NCBI GenBank assembly: GCA_937873035.1
Contig: CALMVA010000081.1
Span: forward strand, 1-64,000
Length of the DNA: 64,000 nt
Reading direction: 5' to 3'
DNA from: an uncultured Sphingomonadaceae bacterium
GTDB taxonomy: Bacteria > Pseudomonadota > Alphaproteobacteria > Sphingomonadales > Sphingomonadaceae
Shown: piece by piece, positions 15,586-24,767 of the stretch
Layout of the letters: every line of letters starts with the position of its first letter
Numbering within the stretch: position 1 is the stretch's first letter
Program-made: the position numbers and the translations under genes
The notes under the pieces: generated by a model
Database searches by the model: none
Told to the model about the DNA's origin: nothing
The model's input: only the letters and a program-made list of their open reading frames with translations

Positions 15586-16575
15586 ATGAACGCTCCCACC
15601 GCCAATTTGTCCGGTCTTGATCTGCGCGCTGAAATTGATCGGCTGCGCAAGGAACGCAACGCCGTCATCCTCGCGCATTATTACCAACGCCCTGAAATTC
15701 AGGATCTTGCCGATTATGTGGGCGACAGTCTGGAACTGAGCCGCAAGGCGCAGGCGACCGACGCAGACGTTATCGCCTTTTGCGGCGTGCGCTTCATGGC
15801 GGAGACGGCGAAAATCCTCTCACCCGAAAAGACGGTGATCCTGCCCGATATGGACGCCGGGTGCAGCCTTGAGGATTCATGCCCGCCCGATCAGTTCAAG
15901 GCCTTCCGCGCGGCGCATCCCGATCACATCGCGCTCACCTATATCAACTGCTCAACCGAAGTTAAGGCGCTGTCGGACATCATCGTCACAAGCTCTTCAG
16001 CCGAAAAGATTCTCGCGCAATTGCCTGCCGACCAGAAGATCATCTTCGGTCCCGACAAGCATCTGGGCGGCTATCTCAGCCGCAAGATGGGGCGTGAGAT
16101 GCTGCTCTGGCCGGGCGTGTGCATCGTCCATGAGGCGTTCTCGGAAACCGAGCTGGTCAAGCTCAAGGCGCAGCACCCCGGCGCGCCCGTGGCGGCCCAT
16201 CCTGAATGTCCCGCGCATATCGTGGAGCACGCCGATTATGTCGGCTCGACAAGCGGCATCCTCAACTATGCCAAGGCGATGGCGGGCGACACGCTGATCG
16301 TCGCGACCGAGCCGCACATCATCCACCAGATGGAACTGGCGATGCCCGACAAGACCTTCATCGGCGCACCGGGCGCGGACGGCAATTGTAACTGCAATAT
16401 CTGCCCGTTCATGGCGCTCAACACGCTCGAAAAGCTTTACCTCGCGCTGCGCGATCTGAAGCCGCAGGTCCACATCGAGGAAGGGCTGCGGTTGCAGGCG
16501 AAGAAGAGCCTTGACCGGATGCTGGAGATGGCCAGCGGCACAGTCGGGCAGGGGGATCTGGGCGCGCGCGCCTAA
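15586..16575 (+). CDS. nadA: Quinolinate synthase A
   Basis: 329-residue NadA, the 4Fe-4S enzyme that condenses iminoaspartate with dihydroxyacetone phosphate to quinolinate in NAD biosynthesis. The three cluster cysteines are in DAGCSLEDSC, PGVCIVHEAF and NCNCNICPFM. NAVILAHYYQRPEIQDLADYVGDS is the family N-terminus. nadC lies 1.2 kb downstream on the same strand, but nadB is not in the window. Its stop overlaps by 3-4 bases a small convergent ORF. Confidence 0.95.
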   Translation: MNAPTANLSGLDLRAEIDRLRKERNAVILAHYYQRPEIQDLADYVGDSLELSRKAQATDADVIAFCGVRFMAETAKILSPEKTVILPDMDAGCSLEDSCPPDQFKAFRAAHPDHIALTYINCSTEVKALSDIIVTSSSAEKILAQLPADQKIIFGPDKHLGGYLSRKMGREMLLWPGVCIVHEAFSETELVKLKAQHPGAPVAAHPECPAHIVEHADYVGSTSGILNYAKAMAGDTLIVATEPHIIHQMELAMPDKTFIGAPGADGNCNCNICPFMALNTLEKLYLALRDLKPQVHIEEGLRLQAKKSLDRMLEMASGTVGQGDLGARA

Positions 16576-16799
16576 GCCAGTGCGTCCAGTTGATCGGCGA
16601 TGGCGCGCAACAGGGCGCGGCGCTTGTTTTCGGCTTGGGCGAAAGAGCTGTCATCCGCCAGTTCATAGCCGGCATTGTCACGCAGGCGCTGGGCAAGCTT
16701 TGCGCTGCCATCGGCCATGAGGGCAGCGATCTCGATGGCGACGGCAAGTGCGATTTTTTCGGGCCGGGCTGCATCATCGGGGGGTTGAGGCAGGGGCAT
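16572..16799 (-). CDS. Small conserved-looking protein, convergent with nadA
   Basis: 75-residue ORF on the minus strand, Ala-rich and helical (EKIALAVAIEIAALMADGSAKLAQRLRDNAGYELADDSSFAQAENKRRALLRAI). The helical periodicity and lack of rare codons suggest a real gene, but no family was recognised. It ends inside the nadA stop codon. It might be a small regulatory or toxin-antitoxin-like protein; nothing supports this specifically. Confidence 0.45.
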   Translation of the reverse strand: MPLPQPPDDAARPEKIALAVAIEIAALMADGSAKLAQRLRDNAGYELADDSSFAQAENKRRALLRAIADQLDALA

Positions 16800-16829
16800 A
16801 TACAGGGGGCGCCCTCATTCATCATGTTT

Positions 16830-16970
16830 GGGGGTGCCTGTGCAACAAGGCCCGCTGGCGATGGTTCCCGCCGATGCCGTAGAGCTTCGACCAACGACCT
16901 GTGGCGGTCGGTGAACGACAGGATGCGCGGCGGGCGTTGACCCGCATCAAAGGCTGCGGCAGGCATGGGT
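16830..16970 (+). ncRNA. ssrS: Possible 6S (SsrS) RNA
   Basis: The ~200-bp gap before the nitrobindin-like gene folds on paper into a long hairpin with nested helices. These are TGCCTG (16835-16840)/CAGGCA (16960-16965), CCCGCCG (16867-16873)/CGGCGGG (16928-16934), and CGACC/GGTCG (16895-16910) at the tip, with unpaired regions between. This shape and elements such as GGTTCCC and GTTGACCC resemble alphaproteobacterial 6S RNA, the sigma70-holoenzyme regulator. Recognition is by eye; a covariance-model search is needed to confirm it, and the ends are approximate. Confidence 0.45.
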
Positions 16971-17013
16971 GCTACTCATCGCTCAGACCTGTGCCGCTAA
17001 AGGGAGCCTGCCC

Positions 17014-17643
17014 ATGTCCATCTACCCTGACGACATTTACGCCGAACCTGCGACCATCAGCCCCGATACGCTCGCCAATCTTGGCCCGCTCGCGCCGATG
17101 GCAGGGGTGTGGCAGGGCGAGCGCGGGGTGGACATCGCCCCCAAGCGCGAAGGCGCGCGCACGCAGGGCTTTTTCGAGCAGATCAGCCTTCAGCCCGTCG
17201 ATCCCGGCAATAATGGCCCGCAGTTGCTTTATGCCCTGCGCTATCACACGCGGATGACCAAGCCGGGCGAGATTGGCACCTATCACGATCAGGTCGGCTA
17301 TTGGCTGTGGGAGCCCGCGACCGAAACGGTGATGCATAGCCTCACCATCCCGCGCGGGCAGACGGTGCTGGCCGTCGGCAAGGCCAAGGCGGATGCCAAG
17401 AGCTTCACGCTGAACGCCGAGCGCGGCACGACGGCCTATGGCATCTGCTCCAACCCCTATCTTGAAGAGAATTTCCGCACCGACAGCTTCACCATCACCG
17501 TGACGGTGCATGACGATGGGACTTGGGGCTATGAGGAAGACACGGTGATGCAGGTGAAGGGACAGGCCGAGCCCTTCCATCATCGCGACAGCAACCGGCT
17601 CTCCCGTGTGGAAGCGCCAACGCCCAATCCGGTTGCCGCCTGA
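17014..17643 (+). CDS. Nitrobindin/FABP-like heme-binding beta-barrel protein
   Basis: 209-residue protein of the THAP4/nitrobindin-like heme-binding beta-barrel group. The signature G-x-W-x-G-E is present as GVWQGERG near residue 31, and the strand-rich body ends in HHRDSNRLSRV. Nitrobindins bind ferric heme and handle NO or peroxynitrite. The family has diverged widely, so heme binding is not certain here. ATG 17014 has AGGGAG 7 bases upstream; the possible 6S RNA precedes it. Confidence 0.7.
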   Translation: MSIYPDDIYAEPATISPDTLANLGPLAPMAGVWQGERGVDIAPKREGARTQGFFEQISLQPVDPGNNGPQLLYALRYHTRMTKPGEIGTYHDQVGYWLWEPATETVMHSLTIPRGQTVLAVGKAKADAKSFTLNAERGTTAYGICSNPYLEENFRTDSFTITVTVHDDGTWGYEEDTVMQVKGQAEPFHHRDSNRLSRVEAPTPNPVAA

Positions 17644-17813
17644 GCAACAAAGCACTTTCCTATTCCACCGGCTTTCGCCTAGCTGGCGGATATGGAATGT
17701 GCGCTTGCCCGTCTGACTGCTGCCTGCCCTTGCGCAAATCCTTTGACCCACGCAAATCTGCCTTGCACGGGCCTCAACTTCCTCCACATCCGCGCGCCAC
17801 GGACGCTTTACCG

Positions 17814-18662
17814 ATGATTTTTTCGCTGCCCAATTTTGATCTTGAGTCGTTCGTGCGTTCAACGCTTGCCGAAGATCTTGGGCCGTCTGGCCGCGATGTG
17901 ACCTCGGAAAGCGTCATCCCCGCCGAGGCGCGTTTCGCCGGGGTGATGGACAGCCGCGATGCGATTGTCGTGGCTGGCCTGCCGGTCGCTGATGCCTTTT
18001 TCCGCCATCTCGATCCCGCGATGGAGATTGAAATCCTGGTGGGCGAAGGCGCGTCGGTCGGCAAAGGGGCAGACCTGATGAAGCTTGGCGGCAAGGCGCG
18101 CGCGATGCTGACGGCGGAACGCTCCGCGCTCAACATCGTGCAGCATCTTTCGGGCATCGCCACCATGACGCGCGCCTATGTCGATGCGATTGTGGGCACG
18201 GGGTGCACGCTGCTTGATACGCGCAAAACGATCCCCGGCCTGCGCGTGCTTGAGAAATATGCGACGCGCATGGGCGGTGCCACCAACCACCGCATGGGTC
18301 TGTGGGATGCCGCGATGATAAAGGACAATCATGTCGCGGTGGCAGGTGGCGTGGCAGAGGCCGTGCGCCGCGCGCGCGATGCGGGCGTTGAGCGCATCAT
18401 CCTTGAAGTGGATCGCCTCGACCAGATCGAGCCCGGCCTTGAGGCGGGCGCGACGCATCTGCTGCTCGACAATATGGATGCGCCGACGCTGCGGCAGGCC
18501 GTGGCGCTTGTGGCCGGGCGCGTGCCGACCGAAGCTTCGGGCGGGGTCACGCTGGAAACGATCCGCGCCAAGGCGGAAACGGGGGTGACTTTCATCTCGG
18601 TGGGGCGCCTGACACAGAGTGCACCCGCAGCGGACATCGGGCTTGATTTTACGGCGGTTTGA
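17814..18662 (+). CDS. nadC: Nicotinate-nucleotide pyrophosphorylase (carboxylating)
   Basis: 282-residue NadC (quinolinate phosphoribosyltransferase), which uses PRPP to turn quinolinate into nicotinate mononucleotide. Family blocks AEDLGPSGRDVTSESVIP, LTAERSALNIVQHLSGIAT, TRKTIPGLRVLEKYA, NHRMGLWDAAMIKDNH and EASGGVTLETI are all present. The longer frame from 17697 adds 39 atypical residues, so ATG 17814 is chosen. With nadA nearby it provides two of the three de novo NAD steps. The 170 bp before it hold nothing recognisable. Confidence 0.95.
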   Translation: MIFSLPNFDLESFVRSTLAEDLGPSGRDVTSESVIPAEARFAGVMDSRDAIVVAGLPVADAFFRHLDPAMEIEILVGEGASVGKGADLMKLGGKARAMLTAERSALNIVQHLSGIATMTRAYVDAIVGTGCTLLDTRKTIPGLRVLEKYATRMGGATNHRMGLWDAAMIKDNHVAVAGGVAEAVRRARDAGVERIILEVDRLDQIEPGLEAGATHLLLDNMDAPTLRQAVALVAGRVPTEASGGVTLETIRAKAETGVTFISVGRLTQSAPAADIGLDFTAV

Positions 18663-18674
18663 GATGTTCGTCGG

Positions 18675-18755
18675 CAGACCCCAGCCTTCGCTGGGGTGAC
18701 GGCGGGGAAGTGCAGGGCCTTCCCGTCATGTCAGAGAAGGCTGGCATCTGTTGCA
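18675..18755. repeat. REP-like palindromes after nadC
   Basis: CCCCAGC (18679-18685) pairs with GCTGGGG (18690-18696). A partner with GTCATG...AAGGCTGGCATC follows at about 18726-18753 in the opposite order. These are the same palindromes that build the array at 10.6-11.6 kb, so the family is dispersed in this genome. The first stem may also act as a terminator for nadC. Confidence 0.7.
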
Positions 18756-18809
18756 ATCAGGCAACGCCCCCGGTGTTGAGGCGGCAATACAATTCTGGCA
18801 GGAAGCGGC

Positions 18810-19988
18810 ATGGCAAAATTCGCACCTTTCAAATGGGATGATCCCTTTCACCTCGATGCGCAACTGACTGACGATGAGCGGATGATCCGCGACGCGGCGG
18901 AAGGCTATGCGCAGGACAAGCTCCTGCCGCGCGTTGTTTCCGCTACGCTCTCCGAACGTTTTGATCGCGAGATCATGAACGAACTGGGAGAACTCGGCCT
19001 GCTCGGCGCGACGATTGACGGCTATGGCTGTGCTGGCGTCAGCCATGTTGCCTATGGCCTTATCTCGCGCGCGGTGGAGCGCGTCGATTCGGGCTATCGC
19101 TCTGCGATGTCGGTGCAAAGCTCGCTCGTGATGCATCCCATCCATGCCTATGGCTCAGAGGAACAGCGCCAGAAATATCTGCCCAAACTTGCAACCGGTG
19201 AATGGGTCGGTTGCTTTGGCCTCACCGAACCCGATGCAGGCTCAGACCCCGCCTCGATGAAGACCAACGCCAAGCAGACGACGGGCGGCTATGTTCTCAA
19301 CGGCGCGAAGATGTGGATCACCAACTCGCCCATTTCCGACATCGCAATTGTGTGGGCCAAGGATGAAGGCGGCGTCATTCGCGGCTTCATCGTCGAGCGC
19401 GGGATGAAGGGCTTTTCTACCCCCAAGATCGAAGGCAAGATGAGCCTGCGTGCCTCGATCACCGGCGAGATCGTTCTCGAAGATGTGTTCGTTCCCGAAG
19501 AAAACTTGCTGCCCAATGTGCAGGGCCTCTCCGGGCCGTTCGGCTGCCTCAACAAGGCGCGCTACGGCATTGCCTGGGGCGCGATGGGTGCTGCGGAAGA
19601 CTGTTTCCACCGCGCACGGCAATATCAGCTTGATCGCAAGCAATTTGGCCGCCCGCTCGCGGCAAACCAGATTCCGCAATTGAAGATGGCGAATATGCAG
19701 ACCGAAATCGCGCTGGGCCTTCAAGCCGCACTCGCGGTTGGGCGCAGCATTGATGCCGGCACATGGTCCCCCGAAATGGTGAGCCTCATCAAGCGCAACA
19801 ATTGCGGCAAGGCGCTGGAGATTGCCCGCGTCGCCCGCGATATGCATGGCGGCAACGGCATTTCGGCGGAATATCATGTCATCCGCCACGCGATCAATCT
19901 GGAGACAGTCAACACCTATGAAGGCACGCACGATGTGCACGCCCTCATCCTCGGTCGCGCCATCACCGGCATCCAGGCCTTTAGCTGA
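18810..19988 (+). CDS. gcdH: Acyl-CoA dehydrogenase, glutaryl-CoA dehydrogenase type
   Basis: 392-residue FAD enzyme close to glutaryl-CoA dehydrogenase, which oxidises and decarboxylates glutaryl-CoA to crotonyl-CoA in lysine, tryptophan and aromatic catabolism. Typical marks are [33 protein letters not shown] and the catalytic-base region [20 protein letters not shown]. The CaiB-type CoA-transferase 1.4 kb downstream supports the assignment, since glutarate is commonly activated by such an enzyme. An M20 peptidase gene lies between them. Confidence 0.9.
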   Translation: MAKFAPFKWDDPFHLDAQLTDDERMIRDAAEGYAQDKLLPRVVSATLSERFDREIMNELGELGLLGATIDGYGCAGVSHVAYGLISRAVERVDSGYRSAMSVQSSLVMHPIHAYGSEEQRQKYLPKLATGEWVGCFGLTEPDAGSDPASMKTNAKQTTGGYVLNGAKMWITNSPISDIAIVWAKDEGGVIRGFIVERGMKGFSTPKIEGKMSLRASITGEIVLEDVFVPEENLLPNVQGLSGPFGCLNKARYGIAWGAMGAAEDCFHRARQYQLDRKQFGRPLAANQIPQLKMANMQTEIALGLQAALAVGRSIDAGTWSPEMVSLIKRNNCGKALEIARVARDMHGGNGISAEYHVIRHAINLETVNTYEGTHDVHALILGRAITGIQAFS

Positions 19989-20012
19989 TCCACAACAAAA
20001 GGGGATTTCCTC

Positions 20013-21425
20013 ATGCGCATCCGCAGTTTCGTTTCGGCGGCGGCCTTGGCCGCTGTGTCATCAACGGCGATGGCCCAATCGACGCCCCGTCCCGATCAGG
20101 CCGCGTTCCGCGCGCTTTATCAGGAGCTGGTCGAGACGAACACGACGCTTTCGGCAGGAAGCTGCACGCTGGCGGCGGAGCGCATGGCGGCCCATTTGAA
20201 GGCGGCTGGATTTGCGGATGGCGATGTGACGCTCTTCTCCGTGCCGGAGCATCCCAAAGAGGGTGGCCTCGTCGCGGTGCTCAAGGGCAGCTCGAAAAAG
20301 GCAAAGCCCATTTTGCTGCTGGCGCATATCGATGTGGTCGAGGCGCGCCGGGAAGATTGGGTGCGCGACCCCTTCAAGCTCATTGAGGAAGATGGCTATT
20401 TTTACGCCCGCGGCGCGGCGGACGACAAGGCGCAGGCCGCCATCTGGACCGATGCCTTTATTCGCATGAAGCAGCAGGGCTTCAAGCCCAAGCGCACGTT
20501 GAAAATGGCGCTGACCTGCGGCGAAGAAACGACCTTTGCCTTCAATGGCGCCGAATGGCTGGCGAAGAACAAGCGTGATCTGATCGACGCAGAATATGCG
20601 CTCAACGAAGGTGGCGGCGGCCGCATCGACAAGTCTGGCAAGCGCCTCGCGCTCGCCATGCAAGTGGGTGAAAAGGCGGTGCAGAACTTCCAGCTCGAAA
20701 CGACCAATCCGGGTGGCCACAGCTCTGTGCCGCGCCCCGACAATGCGATTTATGCGCTGACGGCTGCGGTGTCGAAGGTTGGCGCGCATGAATTTCCTGT
20801 GCAGTTCAATGATACCACGCGGGTCTTTTTCGCCAAGACGGCGGGCGTGCTGGGTGGTGACATGGGCCGTGCGATCACGGCGCTGCTTGCCAACCCGAAG
20901 GATGAGGCTGCCAATGCCATCGTCTCGAATGACCCGGTGTTTCACAGCACGCTGCGCACGACCTGCGTTGCGACGATGCTGGAAGCTGGCCATGCCATGA
21001 ATGCGCTGCCGCAGCGTGCGCGCGCAGTCGTCAATTGCCGCATCTTCCCCGGCGTCTCGTCAGATGCAGTGCAGGCGGAGCTTGCGTCGGCCATTGGCGA
21101 TAGCTCGGTTGCGCTCACCAAGATTCCGCCGGAACGTCCGCTGGCCGTGTCGCCGCCGATGTCGACCAAGATCGTCGGCCCGGCAGAAAAGCTTGCCGCG
21201 AAATATTTTCCCGGTGTGCCGCTGACGCCGCTCATGTCCACGGGGGCGACTGACGGCATCTTCCTCGCGGCTGTCGGCATCCCGACTTATGGCGTGCCGG
21301 GCATTTTCTACGAAGCCGATGGCGGCGGCGTGCATGGCCTGAACGAGCGTATCCGCGTTCAGTCGCTCTATGATGGGCGTGACTATCTGTTCGATCTCGT
21401 CAAAACCTACGCGAACCAGGAGTAA
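20013..21425 (+). CDS. Secreted M20 family metallopeptidase
   Basis: 470-residue zinc peptidase with signal peptide (MRIRSFVSAAALAAVSSTAMAQ). Visible metal and catalytic residues are His and Asp in LLLAHIDVVEA, Asp in YARGAADDKAQ, Glu-Glu in TCGEETTF, and the C-terminal His in GGGVHGLNERI. The dimerisation domain spans about 215-345. It is probably a periplasmic peptidase or carboxypeptidase. It sits in a run gcdH / peptidase / CoA-transferase, with only 24 and 3 bases between genes, so it shares their transcription. Confidence 0.88.
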   Translation: MRIRSFVSAAALAAVSSTAMAQSTPRPDQAAFRALYQELVETNTTLSAGSCTLAAERMAAHLKAAGFADGDVTLFSVPEHPKEGGLVAVLKGSSKKAKPILLLAHIDVVEARREDWVRDPFKLIEEDGYFYARGAADDKAQAAIWTDAFIRMKQQGFKPKRTLKMALTCGEETTFAFNGAEWLAKNKRDLIDAEYALNEGGGGRIDKSGKRLALAMQVGEKAVQNFQLETTNPGGHSSVPRPDNAIYALTAAVSKVGAHEFPVQFNDTTRVFFAKTAGVLGGDMGRAITALLANPKDEAANAIVSNDPVFHSTLRTTCVATMLEAGHAMNALPQRARAVVNCRIFPGVSSDAVQAELASAIGDSSVALTKIPPERPLAVSPPMSTKIVGPAEKLAAKYFPGVPLTPLMSTGATDGIFLAAVGIPTYGVPGIFYEADGGGVHGLNERIRVQSLYDGRDYLFDLVKTYANQE

Positions 21426-21428
21426 GGC

Positions 21429-22616
21429 GTGACCAAGGCCCTTTCCGGCATCCGTGTGCTTGATCTGTCCCGCGTGCTTGCGGGGCCATGGTGCACGCAG
21501 ATGCTTGGCGATCTCGGTGCGGAGATCATCAAGATCGAGCTTCCCGGAAAGGGCGATGACACGCGCGGCTGGGGGCCGCCCTGGCATGGCGAGGGGGAAG
21601 AGCGGCTGTCGGCCTATTACCTCTCGGCCAACCGCAACAAGAAGAGCGTCGCCATAGACATTTCGCAGCCCGAAGGTCAGGCGCTGGTGCGCGAACTGGC
21701 GATGAAGTGCGATGTGCTCGTCGAGAACTTCAAAGTGGGCGGGCTCGACAAATATGGGCTCGATTATCTGAGTCTGAAGGCGCTCAATCCGCGCCTCGTC
21801 TATTGCTCGGTGACGGGCTTTGGCCATTCCGGCCCGCGCGCGCAGCAGCCGGGTTATGATCTGATGGTGCAGGGGATGTCTGGCCTGATGAGCGTGACGG
21901 GCGATCCCGCGACCGAACCGCAAAAGGTGGGGGTGGCGCTTGTCGACGTGATGACGGGGCTGCACGCCTGCATTGCGGTGCTGGCCGCCCTCAACCAGCG
22001 CCATGCAACGGGGCGTGGCCAGTGGATTGATATGGCGCTGCTGGATGTCGCCATGTCCACGCTCGCCAATATTGGCCTCAACCAGCGCGTTACGGGCACA
22101 GCGCCCAGGCGTATGGGCAATACGCACCCCAGCGTTGTGCCCTATCAGGTGTTTGAAACCGCCGATGGCCATATGATTATTGCGGTCGGCAATGACGGGC
22201 AGTTTGCGCATTTCGTGCGCGAACTGGGTCTGGCGGCGCTTGCGGACGATCCGCTCTACAAGACCAATTCGGGCCGCGTTGAAAATCGTGCGACGCTTAT
22301 CCCGCAGCTCGCCATCGCCATGAAGGCGCGGACCACGCGCGCGTGGGAAGAGGCGCTGGCGGCCGTCAACGTGCCCGCCGGGCCGATCAACGACATCGGT
22401 CAGGCTTTTGAAGATCCGCAGGCGGTGGCACGCGGCCTTGCGACGATGGCGGGCCATCGTCCCGCGGTTGCCAGCCCGCTGCGGCTGTCGGACTCGATGC
22501 CAGATGCAGGCACTGCGCCGCCGCTTCTGGGCGAGAATACCGAAAGCGTGCTGCGAGACCTGCTTGGCCACGGCGATGCGGAGATCGCCGGGCTCAAGGC
22601 AAGGGGAGTAGTTTAA
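21429..22616 (+). CDS. CaiB/BaiF family CoA-transferase (probable glutarate CoA-transferase)
   Basis: 395-residue class III CoA-transferase: IRVLDLSRVLAGPWCTQMLGDLGAEIIKIE at the N-terminus, the catalytic Asp in GYDLMVQGMSGLMSVTGDP, and FETADGHMIIAVGNDGQF. Family members move CoA between carboxylic acids. Linkage to gcdH suggests succinyl-CoA:glutarate CoA-transferase, but this is inferred from position. Translation starts at GTG 21429, 3 bases after the peptidase stop. Its end overlaps the convergent hydrolase by 4 bases. Confidence 0.88.
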   Translation: MTKALSGIRVLDLSRVLAGPWCTQMLGDLGAEIIKIELPGKGDDTRGWGPPWHGEGEERLSAYYLSANRNKKSVAIDISQPEGQALVRELAMKCDVLVENFKVGGLDKYGLDYLSLKALNPRLVYCSVTGFGHSGPRAQQPGYDLMVQGMSGLMSVTGDPATEPQKVGVALVDVMTGLHACIAVLAALNQRHATGRGQWIDMALLDVAMSTLANIGLNQRVTGTAPRRMGNTHPSVVPYQVFETADGHMIIAVGNDGQFAHFVRELGLAALADDPLYKTNSGRVENRATLIPQLAIAMKARTTRAWEEALAAVNVPAGPINDIGQAFEDPQAVARGLATMAGHRPAVASPLRLSDSMPDAGTAPPLLGENTESVLRDLLGHGDAEIAGLKARGVV

Positions 22617-23614
22617 GCCACTATCTGGTCAATGGTGCCGAAAATCGGGTGGTGCTTTTCATCTTCCATCCAGATGCGGACAGTATCGCCCTTCTTGAGG
22701 AAGGGTGTTGCGGCCTTGCCGCTGGCGATCATCTCAACCGTGCGGACTTCTGCAAGGCAGGAATATCCAACGCCGCCTTCGCTGACCGGCTTGCCCGGCC
22801 CGCCATCGGCCCCGCGATTGGAAACGGTGCCTGATCCGATGATCGTGCCAGCCGAAAGCGACCGTGTCCTGGCCGCATGGGCGATCAACTGGCCAAAGTC
22901 GAAGGTCATGTCGACGCCCGCATCGGCCCGGCCCAGCGGCGCGCCGTTGAGATCGACGAACAGCGTGCCGTGCAGCTTGCCGCCATCCCAGCGGTCGCCA
23001 AGGGCTTCCGGTGTCACGAACACGGGAGAAAAGGCGCTGGCGGGCTTTGACTGGAAGAAGCCGAAGCCCTTTGCCAGTTCGCCCGGAATAAGGCCGCGCA
23101 ATGAGACGTCGTTGGTCAGCCCGACAAGCCGGATATAGCCGCGCGCCTCGTCTGCCGAAACGCCCATCGGCACGTCGCCCGTCACGACGACGATTTCGGC
23201 CTCCATGTCGCAGCCCCAACTCTCATCGGCGAGCGGAATGGCATCGCGCGGGCCAAGAAACGCATCGGAGCCGCCCTGATAGATCAGCGGATCATGCCAG
23301 AAGCTGTCGGGCATTTCCGCACCTCGCGCCTGCCGCACGAGCGCCACATGGTTCACATAAGCCGAACCATCCACCCATTGATAAGCGCGAGGAAGCGGTG
23401 AGGCGGCATTGCGCTCATGAAAGCGCATCATCGGGATGGCTTCGTGCTGCAGGTCGGTCGCCAGATTGCGCAAGGCTGGTTCGGCATGGTCCCAATCGTC
23501 AAGGGCGGCCTGAAGCGTTGGCGCGATATGCGTCGCATCGGCGCACCAGGCGAGATCGTCCGACACCACAACAAGGCGACCATCGCGACCTGACTTCAAC
23601 GAACCGAGCTTCAT
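22613..23614 (-). CDS. Fumarylacetoacetate hydrolase family protein
   Basis: 333-residue FAH-fold enzyme with an N-terminal FAA_hydrolase_N-like part and the metal-binding core (DMEAEIVVVTGDVP; Gly-rich GSGTVSNRGADGGPGKP). The length and MKLGSLKSGRDGRLVVVS start match the bacterial fumarylacetoacetases that end the homogentisate pathway. No other homogentisate gene is adjacent, so the name is kept at family level. ATG 23614 has AGAGGA upstream; the longer frame to 23677 overlaps the promoter region of the divergent gene. Confidence 0.85.
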   Translation of the reverse strand: MKLGSLKSGRDGRLVVVSDDLAWCADATHIAPTLQAALDDWDHAEPALRNLATDLQHEAIPMMRFHERNAASPLPRAYQWVDGSAYVNHVALVRQARGAEMPDSFWHDPLIYQGGSDAFLGPRDAIPLADESWGCDMEAEIVVVTGDVPMGVSADEARGYIRLVGLTNDVSLRGLIPGELAKGFGFFQSKPASAFSPVFVTPEALGDRWDGGKLHGTLFVDLNGAPLGRADAGVDMTFDFGQLIAHAARTRSLSAGTIIGSGTVSNRGADGGPGKPVSEGGVGYSCLAEVRTVEMIASGKAATPFLKKGDTVRIWMEDEKHHPIFGTIDQIVA

Positions 23615-23679
23615 AGGCTGCATCCTCTCTGTTTGTGATTGGCCAATAGCGGCCGGGAACTTGACCCGCAGGCACAATC

Positions 23680-24654
23680 ATGGTGCCTTTGTCCCCCGAA
23701 ACGGGAGCGGTTGAAAGGGGATTCGACGTGCGACGTGGATGGCGAACCGCGCTTGGCGCAACAACGGTCATGATCGCCGCAGCGATGCCTGTTTCGGCTG
23801 AGCGGCCAGACCCCAATGAAGTTGCCGCGCAGCGGGCCTTTATGTCTGACCAGGGTCGTCCGCCCGGCTGGCACCTGACGCAGATGAAGCGTCTCACGTC
23901 CGCCATCGCAGGCCTCAAGCCGCAGCGACCGGGCGTGGTTGACGCCTATGTCGTTTCGATCGGGCTCGATTCCGATCCCGTATTTGGTCGAGAGGCGGCG
24001 GAAGCTGCCCGCGTGCTTGCACGACGCTATGACGCGGACGGGCGCACCTTGCTGCTCGCGGCGGGCGGCGGGGCAGGCGCTGTTCCCAACGGGTCGCCCG
24101 AAAATCTCCAAGTCGCGATCGCCGCAATTGCAGGCGTGATGGACACAAAGGAGGACGTTCTCCTTCTCTACACCACCTCGCACGGCGCGCCCAAAGTTGG
24201 GCTGGTCTATAAGGATGGTGACAGCGGCTACGGCCTGATCGCGCCCAAAAGCCTTGGCGGGATACTCGACGGCCTGGGCATAAAGAACCGCATGGTTGTG
24301 ATTTCGGCCTGTTATTCGGGCATATTCATTCCCGCCATGGTCAATGATGATAGTGTTCTCATCACAGCCGCTTCGCCGGTAACGACCTCTTTCGGCTGTT
24401 TGCCCGCGAATGACTGGACCTTTTTTGGTGACGCCCTCATCAACAATGCCTTTCGCACGCCAGCCGGGCTTGATGATGCGATGGGGCAGGCGTTGTCGCT
24501 GATCGGCATTTGGGAAAGACTGCGCGGCGTGACGCCGTCCAATCCGCAATTCTTTGTCGGTCCGCGTGCGCGTAAATGGCTGCAGGCGCTTGAAGCGCGC
24601 ACGCCGATCGCTGTGAGCGCAAAAGTGGGCAGACCGGCGATTGAGGGGCGCTAA
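23680..24654 (+). CDS. Secreted C13 (legumain-type) cysteine peptidase
   Basis: 324-residue protein of the C13 family, asparaginyl-type cysteine peptidases of the caspase clan. The catalytic dyad is visible as LLYTTSHGAPK (His) and VVISACYSGIF (Cys). A hydrophobic N-terminal segment (about 20-40, ending MPVSA) looks like a signal peptide, preceded by an unusually long charged start; a later start within it is possible. Bacterial C13 proteins are little studied and their substrates unknown. It is divergent from the FAH-family gene and followed by marR. Confidence 0.85.
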   Translation: MVPLSPETGAVERGFDVRRGWRTALGATTVMIAAAMPVSAERPDPNEVAAQRAFMSDQGRPPGWHLTQMKRLTSAIAGLKPQRPGVVDAYVVSIGLDSDPVFGREAAEAARVLARRYDADGRTLLLAAGGGAGAVPNGSPENLQVAIAAIAGVMDTKEDVLLLYTTSHGAPKVGLVYKDGDSGYGLIAPKSLGGILDGLGIKNRMVVISACYSGIFIPAMVNDDSVLITAASPVTTSFGCLPANDWTFFGDALINNAFRTPAGLDDAMGQALSLIGIWERLRGVTPSNPQFFVGPRARKWLQALEARTPIAVSAKVGRPAIEGR

Positions 24655-24676
24655 GAAGGCGAGGGGGAAATTCATT

Positions 24677-24690
24677 GTTTCAAATGAAAC
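24677..24690 (+). promoter_or_regulatory. Candidate MarR operator
   Basis: GTTTCAAATGAAAC is a perfect 14-bp dyad in the 113-bp gap between the C13 peptidase gene and marR, 77 bases before the marR start. Size and symmetry fit operators of MarR-family regulators, so autoregulation is likely. Confidence 0.6.
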
Positions 24691-24767
24691 TAAATTCCTG
24701 TCTCTGCGAAGTCAATTCGGGCATGATGTGGATTGTCAGTTCCGCGTGAGGAGTTAGACGGTCGGCC

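Noticed and set aside
21060..22571. A 503-codon minus-strand ORF over the CoA-transferase gene.
   Set aside because: High GC content makes long antisense frames common here; the plus-strand frame matches CaiB/BaiF proteins throughout.
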